Of a DNA stretch of 48,854 bases, positions 8,158-15,928 are shown piece after piece. Each line of letters begins with the position of its first letter. Position 1 is the stretch's first letter. Location of the stretch: positions 1-48,854 of the forward strand of contig MPNP01000013.1 of the NCBI GenBank assembly GCA_002239085.1, in the 5' to 3' direction. The notes beneath the pieces were generated by a model that was not told where the DNA came from, made no database searches, and saw nothing but the letters and a program-made list of their open reading frames with translations. Position numbers and translations under genes: made by a program. Source of the stretch: Rhodobacteraceae bacterium bin131. GTDB taxonomy: Bacteria; Pseudomonadota; Alphaproteobacteria; Rhodobacterales; Rhodobacteraceae.

Positions 8158-10404
8158 ATGCCAATTCTTAAATCAATTAATGATCACTGGCAATTTTTTG
8201 ATTCGGGTGCACCCGAATTGATTAACGAGCAAAGTATCGGAAAGTTGGTTTCGTTACCGCATAATGCGGTTGATATTCCGTTGAATTATTTTGACGAAAC
8301 TGCATGGCAAAAAAATTTTTGCTATCAAAAAATTATTGAGTGGAAGCCAGAATATCTCGGAAAAGAGATCTGGCTCATTTTAGATGGTGTTATGGCTGAT
8401 ACCCAAATTTATTTTAATGGTCAGCTGATTGATTCTCACCGAGATGGCTATACACCCTTTGAGTGTAAACTTCCTATGCACCCTGACCAGAAACAGAATT
8501 TACTTTCAGTTTTCATTAATGGAACCGAAAACCCAGATATTCCACCGTTTGGTGGGCCGATCGATTATCTTACTTATGCTGGCATTTACAGGGACGCTTG
8601 GCTCAAGATTTGCGACCCTGTGGCAATTGACCTCATTAAAATTGAACCACAGAATATTCTGAAAGACCATAAATCGGTATCAATTTTGTGTCAGGTACGA
8701 AGTTTTAAATCAAACTCCTATCCTATTTTTGTTACATCAGAAATACTTGATCCTGACGTTGGCGAACAATTGCTGGGAATAGCAAATGGGGTTTGCAATG
8801 ATAATGAAGTTCGACTTGAAATTAATAATTTGACTGACATCAAGCTTTGGGATTTAGATTCCCCCAAACTTTACAAGCTCAAGACCACTGTTCAATGCCA
8901 AGAATTCTCAGACACAATTAAAACTTCGTTTGGGTTCAGAAGTGCTGAGTTTAAACCCAACGGTTTTTTTCTGAATGGTCGCCTATTCAAAATAAGAGGA
9001 CTTAATCGCCATCAATCATTTCCATATGTTGGTTATGCCATGGGCCGGATTGCTCAGGAGCAGGATGCCGAGCATCTGAAATATGACTTAGGATGTAATC
9101 TTGTACGAACCTCCCATTATCCCCAGTCGCCATGGTTTCATGATCATTGTGACCGCATTGGCTTGCTTGTTTTTGAGGAGATTCCTGGTTGGCAACATAT
9201 TGGAGGGAAAAATTGGAAAGAGCAAACTCTCAAGAATGTTGATAGCATGATCAAGCGCAATTGGAACCGTCCTTCAAATATCTTGTGGGGAGTTCGTATC
9301 AACGAATCCGCTGATGACCATGATTTTTATGTTAAAACCAATGCCTTAGCCAGAAAACTTGACCCTACTCGGCAAACTGGTGGCGTCAGATGTATTCAAA
9401 ATAGCGAACTTCTTGAAGATGTTTATACGATGAATGATTTTGTTCAAGGGAGTGAAGAGCTTCCCGGCACAAATCATTCACGAATTTCTCTTAATTACCA
9501 GGCCGATATCACCGGTCTAAGCGAGAACGTACCCTACTTAGTAACTGAGTTCAATGGACATATGTTTCCGACAAAAAGAACTGACCATGAGCAGAGGCAA
9601 TTGGAGCATGTTATTCGTTACCTTGACGTCATCAACAGGGCTAACGGGGACCAAAACATTTCCGGTTGCATTGGGTGGTGTTTTGCAGATTACAATACTC
9701 ACAAGGACTTTGGCTCAGGCGATCATATTTGCCATCATGGTGTACTGGATATATTTCGTACACCTAAATTCGCCTCCTACGTTTACTCAAGTCAAAAAAA
9801 TCCAGAGGATGAAATTATCCTTAAGCCAGTAACATACTGGTCCAGAGGAGAACGAAATATTGGCGGTGTTCTGCCTCTTTACATTTTGACCAATTGTGAA
9901 AAAGTCACAATGGAATTTGGAAACTCTATTAAAAAATCAGCCTATCCGAACACAAGTAAATATCCCTTTTTAGATTATCCACCAGTTATCTTTGATCATA
10001 CCCTATTTGAACCCGATGAGCTCGGGAAATGGGGCTTATACTGGACGAATGTTAAATTTACTGGTTTTCTTAACGATGCGGAAGTCATATCACTCAAAAT
10101 GGTTGCTGACCCCATAGCAACTAAACTAGAAATTGGTACCAATTGGAAACCTACAAATTTTAGTGGTATTGAGCAGGTTCGAGTTGAAGTTAAAGCACTT
10201 GACCAAGTCGGCAACGTTCTCCCCTATTTTGATGACCCTCTCACTATTGAAACGCAGCCAGGAGAGATTATTGGCCCCTCCTCTATGACACTTAAGGGGG
10301 GAATATCAGCATTTTGGATTAATATTTCACCCAATAGTGAAAGCCTTGTTGTTTCAGCACGGACGCCAAGGTTGCCACCTGTCTCACTCAGGATTGAGTT
10401 ATAG
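8158..10404 (+). CDS. Glycoside hydrolase family 2 (beta-galactosidase/beta-glucuronidase-like)
   Basis: Retaining exo-glycosidase of 748 residues without a signal peptide, so cytoplasmic. Domain order: N-terminal jelly-roll sugar-binding domain (about 1-175, with DGVMADTQIYFNG and AGIYRDAWL), an Ig-like domain, then the TIM barrel from about 275 (GFFLNGRLFKIRGLNRHQ, VRTSHYPQSPWFHD). The catalytic acid/base is E383 in WGVRINES and the nucleophile is E464 in YLVTEFNGH. The C-terminal about 190 residues form extra beta-domains. With the GH4 enzyme it would cleave both anomers of galactosides taken up by the ABC system. Exact specificity cannot be read from sequence. Confidence 0.88.
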   Translation: MPILKSINDHWQFFDSGAPELINEQSIGKLVSLPHNAVDIPLNYFDETAWQKNFCYQKIIEWKPEYLGKEIWLILDGVMADTQIYFNGQLIDSHRDGYTPFECKLPMHPDQKQNLLSVFINGTENPDIPPFGGPIDYLTYAGIYRDAWLKICDPVAIDLIKIEPQNILKDHKSVSILCQVRSFKSNSYPIFVTSEILDPDVGEQLLGIANGVCNDNEVRLEINNLTDIKLWDLDSPKLYKLKTTVQCQEFSDTIKTSFGFRSAEFKPNGFFLNGRLFKIRGLNRHQSFPYVGYAMGRIAQEQDAEHLKYDLGCNLVRTSHYPQSPWFHDHCDRIGLLVFEEIPGWQHIGGKNWKEQTLKNVDSMIKRNWNRPSNILWGVRINESADDHDFYVKTNALARKLDPTRQTGGVRCIQNSELLEDVYTMNDFVQGSEELPGTNHSRISLNYQADITGLSENVPYLVTEFNGHMFPTKRTDHEQRQLEHVIRYLDVINRANGDQNISGCIGWCFADYNTHKDFGSGDHICHHGVLDIFRTPKFASYVYSSQKNPEDEIILKPVTYWSRGERNIGGVLPLYILTNCEKVTMEFGNSIKKSAYPNTSKYPFLDYPPVIFDHTLFEPDELGKWGLYWTNVKFTGFLNDAEVISLKMVADPIATKLEIGTNWKPTNFSGIEQVRVEVKALDQVGNVLPYFDDPLTIETQPGEIIGPSSMTLKGGISAFWINISPNSESLVVSARTPRLPPVSLRIEL

Positions 10405-10532
10405 TTGCGACTAATAAAGTTAGGGGTATAACTGCCAAATGGTTGAATAAAACCTGACAGAAAAGAAATATTATTTTCTTCACTGCCTTTGAAACTAATT
10501 TAAACACAGTGAGTATAAATTAGGAATTTGGT
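10405..10532. other. Spacer between GH2 gene and tRNA-Thr
   Basis: No gene is seen. A weak AT-only hairpin (AAGAAA/TTTCTT on the minus strand, about 10461-10478) followed by Ts could end the tRNA transcript, but it is too weak to call. Confidence 0.3.
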
Positions 10533-10608
10533 TGGTGCCCCCAGAGAGACTCGAACTCCCGACCTCCTGATTACAAATCAGATGCTCTACCAGCTGAGCT
10601 ATGGAGGC
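10533..10608 (-). tRNA. tRNA-Thr (anticodon TGT), CCA encoded
   Basis: The minus strand folds into a full cloverleaf. Acceptor GCCTCCA pairs with TGGGGGC (one G-T), D-stem GCTC/GAGC, anticodon stem TCTGA/TCAGG around loop TTTGTAA, T-arm GGGAG-TTCGAGT-CTCTC, discriminator A, and a genomically encoded CCA at 10533-10535. Anticodon TGT reads ACA threonine codons. The sugar locus lies on its 3' side and IS debris on its 5' side. I found no duplicate of its 3' end in the window that would mark an integration site. Confidence 0.97.
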
Positions 10609-10930
10609 AACAGAAGTAGAAATGTCACCTAGAGGAATTTATTTCAATGGTTATTATTTGAAATATTGCTTTTACCCTCAAATAAATCCTGTTCTCATGA
10701 GTTCGCCACCTTGACCCCCATTTAGCTTTTTCATTTTTCCTAAATTCCTACCAGCTTTATCTACTACAGATTACCATAGTGCCTACTATTATTTCATTAT
10801 TAACTTCTACGAATTTGTTTTTAAACTGAACTTCACACACCCAATACTCCTTAAAGTCCTGCCAGAAAGGGCTCGACTCCCACTTTTGACCCCTAAAAAT
10901 ATGATTTCGTTCCCATAATAGGATAATAGC
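10609..10930. other. Intergenic stretch, nothing recognised
   Basis: The 322 bp upstream of the tRNA (minus strand) must contain its promoter. A minus-strand reading frame overlapping the transposase remnant (10757-11047) has no recognisable motif and is treated as a shadow. Confidence 0.35.
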
Positions 10931-11590
10931 ATGGCCGACAACATCGAAACCATCTATAGCCAATTCTGTTCCACAACAATCCTCCTCCGAAACACCAAAC
11001 GCGACGGCAAACGAATTCGTAAAACAACCATCGCTAACCTCTCCCAATGCTCACCCAAAATTATCAATGGCTTCCGAGCCATCTTTAAAGGAGGAACCCT
11101 CGTCAATCATATCCACAACCACGTCAGGCTTCAACGCTCTCTCCCCTATGGACATGTCAAGGCCGCCCTATTGACCACGCGGAAACTGGGACTGAAAAAA
11201 AATACTCCCCCGAACCCCGGTCCGCCAACGCTCCCTCACTCTTGCCGCCAACTTGAAACCATCTCCGGGAATGAAATGCTCGTAACCCTTGATAGACTGC
11301 TTGAGAACCAACCTCGGATTGAATAATCTTGCCCGACAGAACCTTCATTCTGCGACCCTGCTGCTGTATGACGTCTCAAGTACCGATCTAGAATGTCGCC
11401 ATTGCCCTAGCACAATGTGGAGACAACCGGGATAAGAAGAAAGGAAAAAAGTGGCAACTTGTCTTTGATCTCTTGCGTACGACACAAGGCTGCCCGGTAG
11501 CGGTTGTTTGCGGGCAACACGAGTGGTCCAGCCACCTTGAGTGCTCAGATTGACAAGGTCCAGACCCGGTTCGGTATATCACACTCTCTA
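10931..11590 (+). pseudogene. Decayed IS1634-family transposase
   Basis: The first frame (10931-11326) carries the IS1634-type N-terminal pattern: RDGKRIRKTTIANLSQCSP, then SLPYGHVKAALLTTRKLGL, then LDRLLENQPRIE. Across a stop the second part gives LLYDVSSTDLE and CRHCP (family: LLYDVSSSYFEGRHCP). A further frame gives GCPVAV, and then GNTSGPATLSAQIDKVQTRFG at about 11516-11574. Order and spacing match an intact transposase, but stops and frameshifts divide it and the C-terminal DDE half is missing. It is an inactive relic, GC-richer than its surroundings. Confidence 0.8.
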
Positions 11591-11910
11591 AAACCGAGAG
11601 ACTGAGGGCCCGTTCACACAGAACGGGCAGGCGAGGCGTGTCCTGATTTTTAAAACGTCATAAATGGTGTGAGAAAAGTGATTAAAACGGTTATTTTTTG
11701 GAAAAAACTGAGCTCAAATTCTAGAAAATATTGAACAAGAGGTTTTCGAGTCATCAATTATTTTAGTAAGCCGATGAAAAATGAGGTATCTTCTGGCGGC
11801 CACTAATTATTTGATTTAGGTCGCTGATTAGGGGAATGAGATTGTTATTCACGAACCTGCTCCCATATGATATAGTGAAAACAGTAACAATTCATGGATG
11901 AGAAAAAAAC
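11591..11910. other. Intergenic stretch between transposase relic and Uma2 gene
   Basis: No coding sequence is recognised in these 320 bp. The left part may include an eroded IS end; the right part carries a promoter-like pair described separately. Confidence 0.35.
11842..11871 (+). promoter_or_regulatory. Candidate sigma70-type promoter of the Uma2 gene
   Basis: TTGTTA (11842-11847) and TATGAT (11866-11871) are separated by 18 bp and lie about 40 bp before the ATG at 11911. Both hexamers differ from consensus at only one or two positions. No experiment or alignment supports it. Confidence 0.35.
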
Positions 11911-12642
11911 ATGATCTCAACCTTGGAGCATGATCATATTATCGGGCCGCTGGGCTCTACTTTCCATCGTATCAAGGTACCACCAGCGATGCGACAGGCC
12001 ATCAACTGGGATTTTGACTGGAGCAAGCTGGGCAAACGGGTGATGATTGACGCTAGGGAGGGTATCATCACGTGGATAAGTCCGGGCACCACCCATGAAG
12101 GAGCCGCCGATGCTGCGGACAAGATTGTCCTGTCGTGCGGTATCATCCTTAACCTCCCGACCGTTGGTCGCCGCGGGACACGTTGGGAAATACCAGGAGG
12201 TCCCGGCAAAATTGAAGTAGAGGCTGATGCCTCCTATTACATAGGTCAGAAGGCCGATGGTTTTTATACAGCCCGGAAGCAGGGTATAAAAGTGGCTGCA
12301 AACTATGTAGCCAGAACACCACCCGACTTGATGGTTGAAGTGGAGGTTACCAATTTTGATGCCAGTAAACCAGCCAAATACAGGGAACTAGGGGTCAACG
12401 AGATGTGGCAATTCACCTACGATGAGAAGCAGGACACCTACGAGGCTGCCATCCTTGAACTGCAGGCCAGTGGTCGGCCACAGGAGATAAACCACTCCTT
12501 GGTGCTGCCTAGTCTTGGAGCAAGCCGGTTGCCAAATATCTATACCATGGCTGAGACCAGTGGCCTTCAGAACCTTAATGCCCTGCTGAAGAAGGAACTT
12601 GTTGTTCCCTTGCCACCAAAGAAAGATCCAGCGAAAGCCTAA
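11911..12642 (+). CDS. Uma2 family (DUF820) PD-(D/E)xK nuclease-like protein
   Basis: This 243-residue protein matches the Uma2/DUF820 fold. It shows the strand with D106 (VEADASYYIG), then PPDLMVEVEV containing E143 and E145, then the helix AKYRELGVNEMWQF, which corresponds to KLxxYxxxGVpEYWxvD in the family. These residues form the putative nuclease centre. The biological role of Uma2 proteins is not settled; they are abundant in cyanobacteria and occur with mobile elements. Here the gene sits between an IS1634 relic and a truncated HTH gene, and its GC content is higher than core genes nearby, consistent with horizontal acquisition. A cleanly intact frame suggests it is still expressed or recently arrived. 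Confidence 0.75.
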   Translation: MISTLEHDHIIGPLGSTFHRIKVPPAMRQAINWDFDWSKLGKRVMIDAREGIITWISPGTTHEGAADAADKIVLSCGIILNLPTVGRRGTRWEIPGGPGKIEVEADASYYIGQKADGFYTARKQGIKVAANYVARTPPDLMVEVEVTNFDASKPAKYRELGVNEMWQFTYDEKQDTYEAAILELQASGRPQEINHSLVLPSLGASRLPNIYTMAETSGLQNLNALLKKELVVPLPPKKDPAKA

Positions 12643-12678
12643 CCATCAGATCCATCCGGTTTTAAACAACTGTTCTTT

Positions 12679-12894
12679 GTGCCAAGTGAAGAAATTCCAA
12701 GCAAGACAAGGATTGACCTTTTGTCTTCAATCCCGATCATAACTACTATAATAGGTGCCATCAGGAGCGATCGAGGGTTCTCATACGTTTCTACCAACCG
12801 ACGGCTCACTCCGCAAGAAGCTGCGGGAATCCTTAATGTATCGGCGCAATATCTTGATACATTGCTGGATGAGAAAAAATTCCACATGTCCTGA
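12679..12894 (+). pseudogene. Truncated helix-turn-helix (excisionase/antitoxin-type) gene
   Basis: The reading frame ends with RLTPQEAAGILNVSAQYLDTLLDEKKF. This matches the HTH_17/excisionase-type DNA-binding motif found in antitoxins of PIN-domain toxins (typical [28 protein letters not shown]). The domain normally continues with KVGTHRR and a C-terminal region; here the match stops at KKFHMS, TGA. The loss coincides with the left part of an inverted-repeat element (about 12896). The start is uncertain; GTG 12679 is one option. No toxin gene follows. It was probably an intact antitoxin-like gene before truncation. Confidence 0.55.
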
Positions 12895-12895
12895 C

Positions 12896-13049
12896 GAAAG
12901 TATTAGTTTTTTGATAATTATGGGTAGTTAACTTAGGATCCAAACCGAAGTTGATTGTGACTTAATATTATATGTCCAAACAGGTTTGAATGTCACCAAA
13001 AACCTCAACCATCTCTGAGGTGTCAAAAAAATGATACTTTCATAGTCTC
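12896..13049. mobile_element. Possible second inverted-repeat (MITE-like) element
   Basis: 12896-12916 and the reverse complement of 13021-13041 match at 18 of 21 positions (GAAAGTAT..., T-tract, GA.A). The right end extends outward to 13049 and, read inward, begins GAGACTATGAAAGTATCA. This is 16 of 18 identical to the end of the element at 823-970. The left outer 8 bases do not match, so that end may be eroded. It lies directly behind the truncated HTH gene. A common family with 823-970 is plausible but not proven. Confidence 0.4.
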
Positions 13050-13228
13050 AAAATAATCCGGCAAGTGTATTGAATTCCGCCAGAGCCTATTGTTGCTGGT
13101 CTGTTTCAATCAGGCTTTTCCATTTGAGAGTTCCAATTATTCATGCAAAGGTAGCGTCAATTGATTGATTGAAACGAATCATAAGAAAAACAATAGTTCA
13201 AATAATAAGATGACATTGAGGAAAATTA
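13050..13228. other. Spacer downstream of the iron-permease gene
   Basis: No gene recognised. An ATPase or binding-protein gene would be expected beside an Fe3+ permease, but none is seen here on either strand. Confidence 0.35.
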
Positions 13229-14899
13229 TTATGAATAATCTGATTTAGAATAAATTGACATCTCCATAACAATAATTAAAACACCACAACATCCAGTTAA
13301 GACTATTAACAAAGCTGCGGGTGAGGCCTGACCGAGATTTTCAAGCGAAGCTCTTTCATATACGCTTGTGGCCAATGTATTATAGTCAAATGGACGGAGT
13401 AACAATGTTGCTGGTAATTCTTTGATAGAATCGACAAATACTAGCAGACAACCCGTGAGAATCGATCCTTTAATTATGGGCAGTTGAACTTTGACAAAAG
13501 CTTGAGTAGGTGAATGGCCAAGGGAGCGGGGTACAAGATGGAGTGAAGGGGAAACTCTACTTGAAGCTGTTGTAATGATATTATGGGAAATCGCATAAAA
13601 TCTAATGCAATAGGCAAGGATAACGCCGAATGAGGTACCTGTTAGAATTAACCCCGGCTCAAAATTAAATAGGGCTTTAATTAAATCAGCAACGGTATGA
13701 TCTATTGAAATCAAAAAGATCAAAATTCCTAATCCTATTACGGCACCGGGAATTGCGTACCCTAAAGTTGTTAATGGCATCAGTAATTTAAACAAACTAC
13801 TTTTTATTGAAGATTGACCATAGACCAATACAATTGCCATCAGTGAGGTAATTATTGCCGTGGTTCCGCCCGTGAACGCACTATTTAGGAATGCTAAATA
13901 TAAGTCTTTTCTAAGCCACTCGTTAAAATTCCCCAAGGCATGATAGAGAATGATTCCGATCGGTAAAACGAACCCCATAGCGACCAATAAAATGCAAAAG
14001 ATTGACGCTAGATACCGACTTATTCTCCCTAGAGGACGCCGCAATGACTTGATCGGTTTACGCTGGTGAGAATAGAATCCTGCCTGACCGCTTAGATACT
14101 TTTCGCTCAGCACAATTATGAAAATGAAAAAGACCAGGCCTAGTGCAAGTTGTGCCGAACCTTTGAGATCATTGCCATCAAGCCAGACACTGAATATTCC
14201 GGCCGTGATTGTTTGGATAGAAAAATAATCAACAACTCCAAAATCAGCAATTGTTTCCATGACCACGATAATGAGCCCAGCAAAAATGCCAGGTCTGATC
14301 AAAGGTAACAAAACACCGTAAAAGCGAAAAATTGGACCTTTACCTAGGGTACTTGCTATTTCCTCATAAGTTGAGGACTGCTCTCGCAAAGCAGCTCGAG
14401 TAAAGAGGTAGATATAAGGAAACAACACAAGTGAGAGGGTAATCGCTGCTCCGCCGAGGCTTCTTATCTCTGGAAAATAATATTCCGATGCGAGACTATA
14501 TCCAAAAATATGACGTATGGTTGTTTGAACAGGACCAGCAAATTCTAAAAAATCTACAAGAGCATAAGCGGCAACATAAGCAGGGATAGCAAGTGGAAAA
14601 AATAAACTGTATTCCACTAAACTTCTTAAGGGAAAGCTGAACATCGTAACAAGCCATGCCGATAAGACTCCTAGCACCGTGGAAATTACGGCTACGACTA
14701 ATACTAACACAAAGGTATTATAACCGTAACGTGTAAAAGTTGATGATGTCACTAAATCAATCATTGCACTTGAATCAGTACCAACTCCTATTTTTATCCA
14801 ACCAATTGCAATGAATAAGATAGAAATTATAGGTATAAATATGACGGCTAAAATACCAACCATCAGAACAACAAATGATATTTTTTGGTATCGAATCAT
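13229..14899 (-). CDS. Fe3+-type ABC transporter permease (FbpB/SfuB-like), two fused halves
   Basis: This 556-residue protein has about twelve transmembrane helices. There are two EAA-type loops, EEIASTLGKGPIFRFYGVLL and SPSLHLVPRSLGHSPTQAF (each followed by P and a hydrophobic helix), as in FbpB/HitB permeases whose two BPD domains are fused in one chain. Such permeases import iron(III) with a periplasmic binding protein (FbpA) and an ATPase (FbpC). Neither partner gene adjoins it here, so the system is split or depends on genes elsewhere. It follows the alpha/beta hydrolase gene by about 70 bp on the same strand. The substrate is a family-based inference; thiamine or 2-aminoethylphosphonate relatives cannot be excluded. 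Confidence 0.85.
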   Translation of the reverse strand: MIRYQKISFVVLMVGILAVIFIPIISILFIAIGWIKIGVGTDSSAMIDLVTSSTFTRYGYNTFVLVLVVAVISTVLGVLSAWLVTMFSFPLRSLVEYSLFFPLAIPAYVAAYALVDFLEFAGPVQTTIRHIFGYSLASEYYFPEIRSLGGAAITLSLVLFPYIYLFTRAALREQSSTYEEIASTLGKGPIFRFYGVLLPLIRPGIFAGLIIVVMETIADFGVVDYFSIQTITAGIFSVWLDGNDLKGSAQLALGLVFFIFIIVLSEKYLSGQAGFYSHQRKPIKSLRRPLGRISRYLASIFCILLVAMGFVLPIGIILYHALGNFNEWLRKDLYLAFLNSAFTGGTTAIITSLMAIVLVYGQSSIKSSLFKLLMPLTTLGYAIPGAVIGLGILIFLISIDHTVADLIKALFNFEPGLILTGTSFGVILAYCIRFYAISHNIITTASSRVSPSLHLVPRSLGHSPTQAFVKVQLPIIKGSILTGCLLVFVDSIKELPATLLLRPFDYNTLATSVYERASLENLGQASPAALLIVLTGCCGVLIIVMEMSIYSKSDYS

Positions 14900-14937
14900 T
14901 GTGGTTTAATAAAAAGTTTCAAGCGGGTAAGGGTTAT

Positions 14938-14959
14938 CCGTAATATCTTACAATTACGG
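14938..14959. promoter_or_regulatory. Short inverted repeat between hydrolase and permease genes
   Basis: CCGTAAT at 14938-14944 and ATTACGG at 14953-14959 are perfect inverted repeats with an 8-base loop. They sit between the hydrolase stop and the permease start on the minus strand. There is no U-tract, so an operator or mRNA hairpin is as likely as a terminator. Confidence 0.3.
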
Positions 14960-14970
14960 GGTAGCTGATA

Positions 14971-15732
14971 CTACTTTTCAGAAATTTTATGCGTGTCACG
15001 AATAGACTGAACGGCAAACTTGATCCACTCCAAACATCTCTGGTCAGAAAATCGGTGGTCAGCACCAGGTATAAGTTTTAGAGAAATATCAGGGCATTCA
15101 ACATGACCCAATATTCGCTTGGATAAATTTGGATCAACATCAACGTCATCCAACCCATGCAGGAGCCTAACTGGACATTCTAGCTTGAAGGGCGTATTAA
15201 AAACTCTGAAATCTTTACCTGAATGAAGTAAAGCTCGTGTAAACACATAAGGCTCTCCATACTCCGAAGGTGATTCAAAATAGCCTTGAGTTTCTAATTG
15301 TTCCCGTTGATTATCTGTTAGTTCATCAATCAATTTTTCAGTAAATTCAGTGGCACTGGCTATGCCTACAAAACCCTTGACAAGATGTGGGTACCGATGA
15401 GCAAACACTAAGCCTAACCAGCCCCCTAACGACGAACCAACAATGATTGAAGGCCCGATTTTCAATCCTTCAATAATTCCTACAATACTTTCAAACCAAT
15501 CAAAAATAGTCGTTTCGATAAATGGTATCGATGATTGACCATGACCAAGATAGTCAAATCTTAACATTGCGAGTTGGTTTTCTTGACAGTATTCCTCCAT
15601 TGCCAATGCTTTGGTTCCTAGCATATCGGATTTTAAACCCGGGAGGAATACAACACCAGGGCTTGAACCCGTACTCAAGCAGTAAGCAAGTTCAGCATTG
15701 TTTCGACCGGGCAAAGTGAAATACTGAGGCAT
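14971..15732 (-). CDS. Alpha/beta hydrolase
   Basis: Cytoplasmic serine hydrolase of 253 residues. The nucleophile elbow GSSLGGW sits near residue 100, the acid is probably in LLHGLDDVDVD, and the base is His in GADHRFSD near the C-terminus. The region VFLPGLKSDMLGTKA preceding the oxyanion strand, and the overall length, resemble the ABHD10/palmitoyl-thioesterase-like subgroup common next to housekeeping genes in alphaproteobacteria. The exact substrate is unknown. It is divergent from thrS, sharing a 196-bp intergenic region. Confidence 0.85.
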   Translation of the reverse strand: MPQYFTLPGRNNAELAYCLSTGSSPGVVFLPGLKSDMLGTKALAMEEYCQENQLAMLRFDYLGHGQSSIPFIETTIFDWFESIVGIIEGLKIGPSIIVGSSLGGWLGLVFAHRYPHLVKGFVGIASATEFTEKLIDELTDNQREQLETQGYFESPSEYGEPYVFTRALLHSGKDFRVFNTPFKLECPVRLLHGLDDVDVDPNLSKRILGHVECPDISLKLIPGADHRFSDQRCLEWIKFAVQSIRDTHKISEK

Positions 15733-15928
15733 TGATCAATCTCTATTTTAAATTTGATTTATGTCGATTATGTAATCGCGGTTGTATAGAAAATGTAAAT
15801 TTAAATGTTTTTTACACTAACTCATTGAATTGGCACATAATATTCATTATTAAGTCATTAAATTATAACCTGATAGCCTTTTCCCACAACCGGGTGCATG
15901 GTAGGTACCAAAACGATGAGGATGTTTA

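Noticed and set aside
10533-10608. tRNA-Thr as attachment site of an integrated island
   Set aside because: I searched by eye for a second copy of the tRNA 3' end near the edges of the sugar locus and found none, and there is no integrase gene.
10757-11047. Minus-strand frame overlapping the IS1634 relic
   Set aside because: It is a mirror of the transposase reading frame and carries no recognisable domain.
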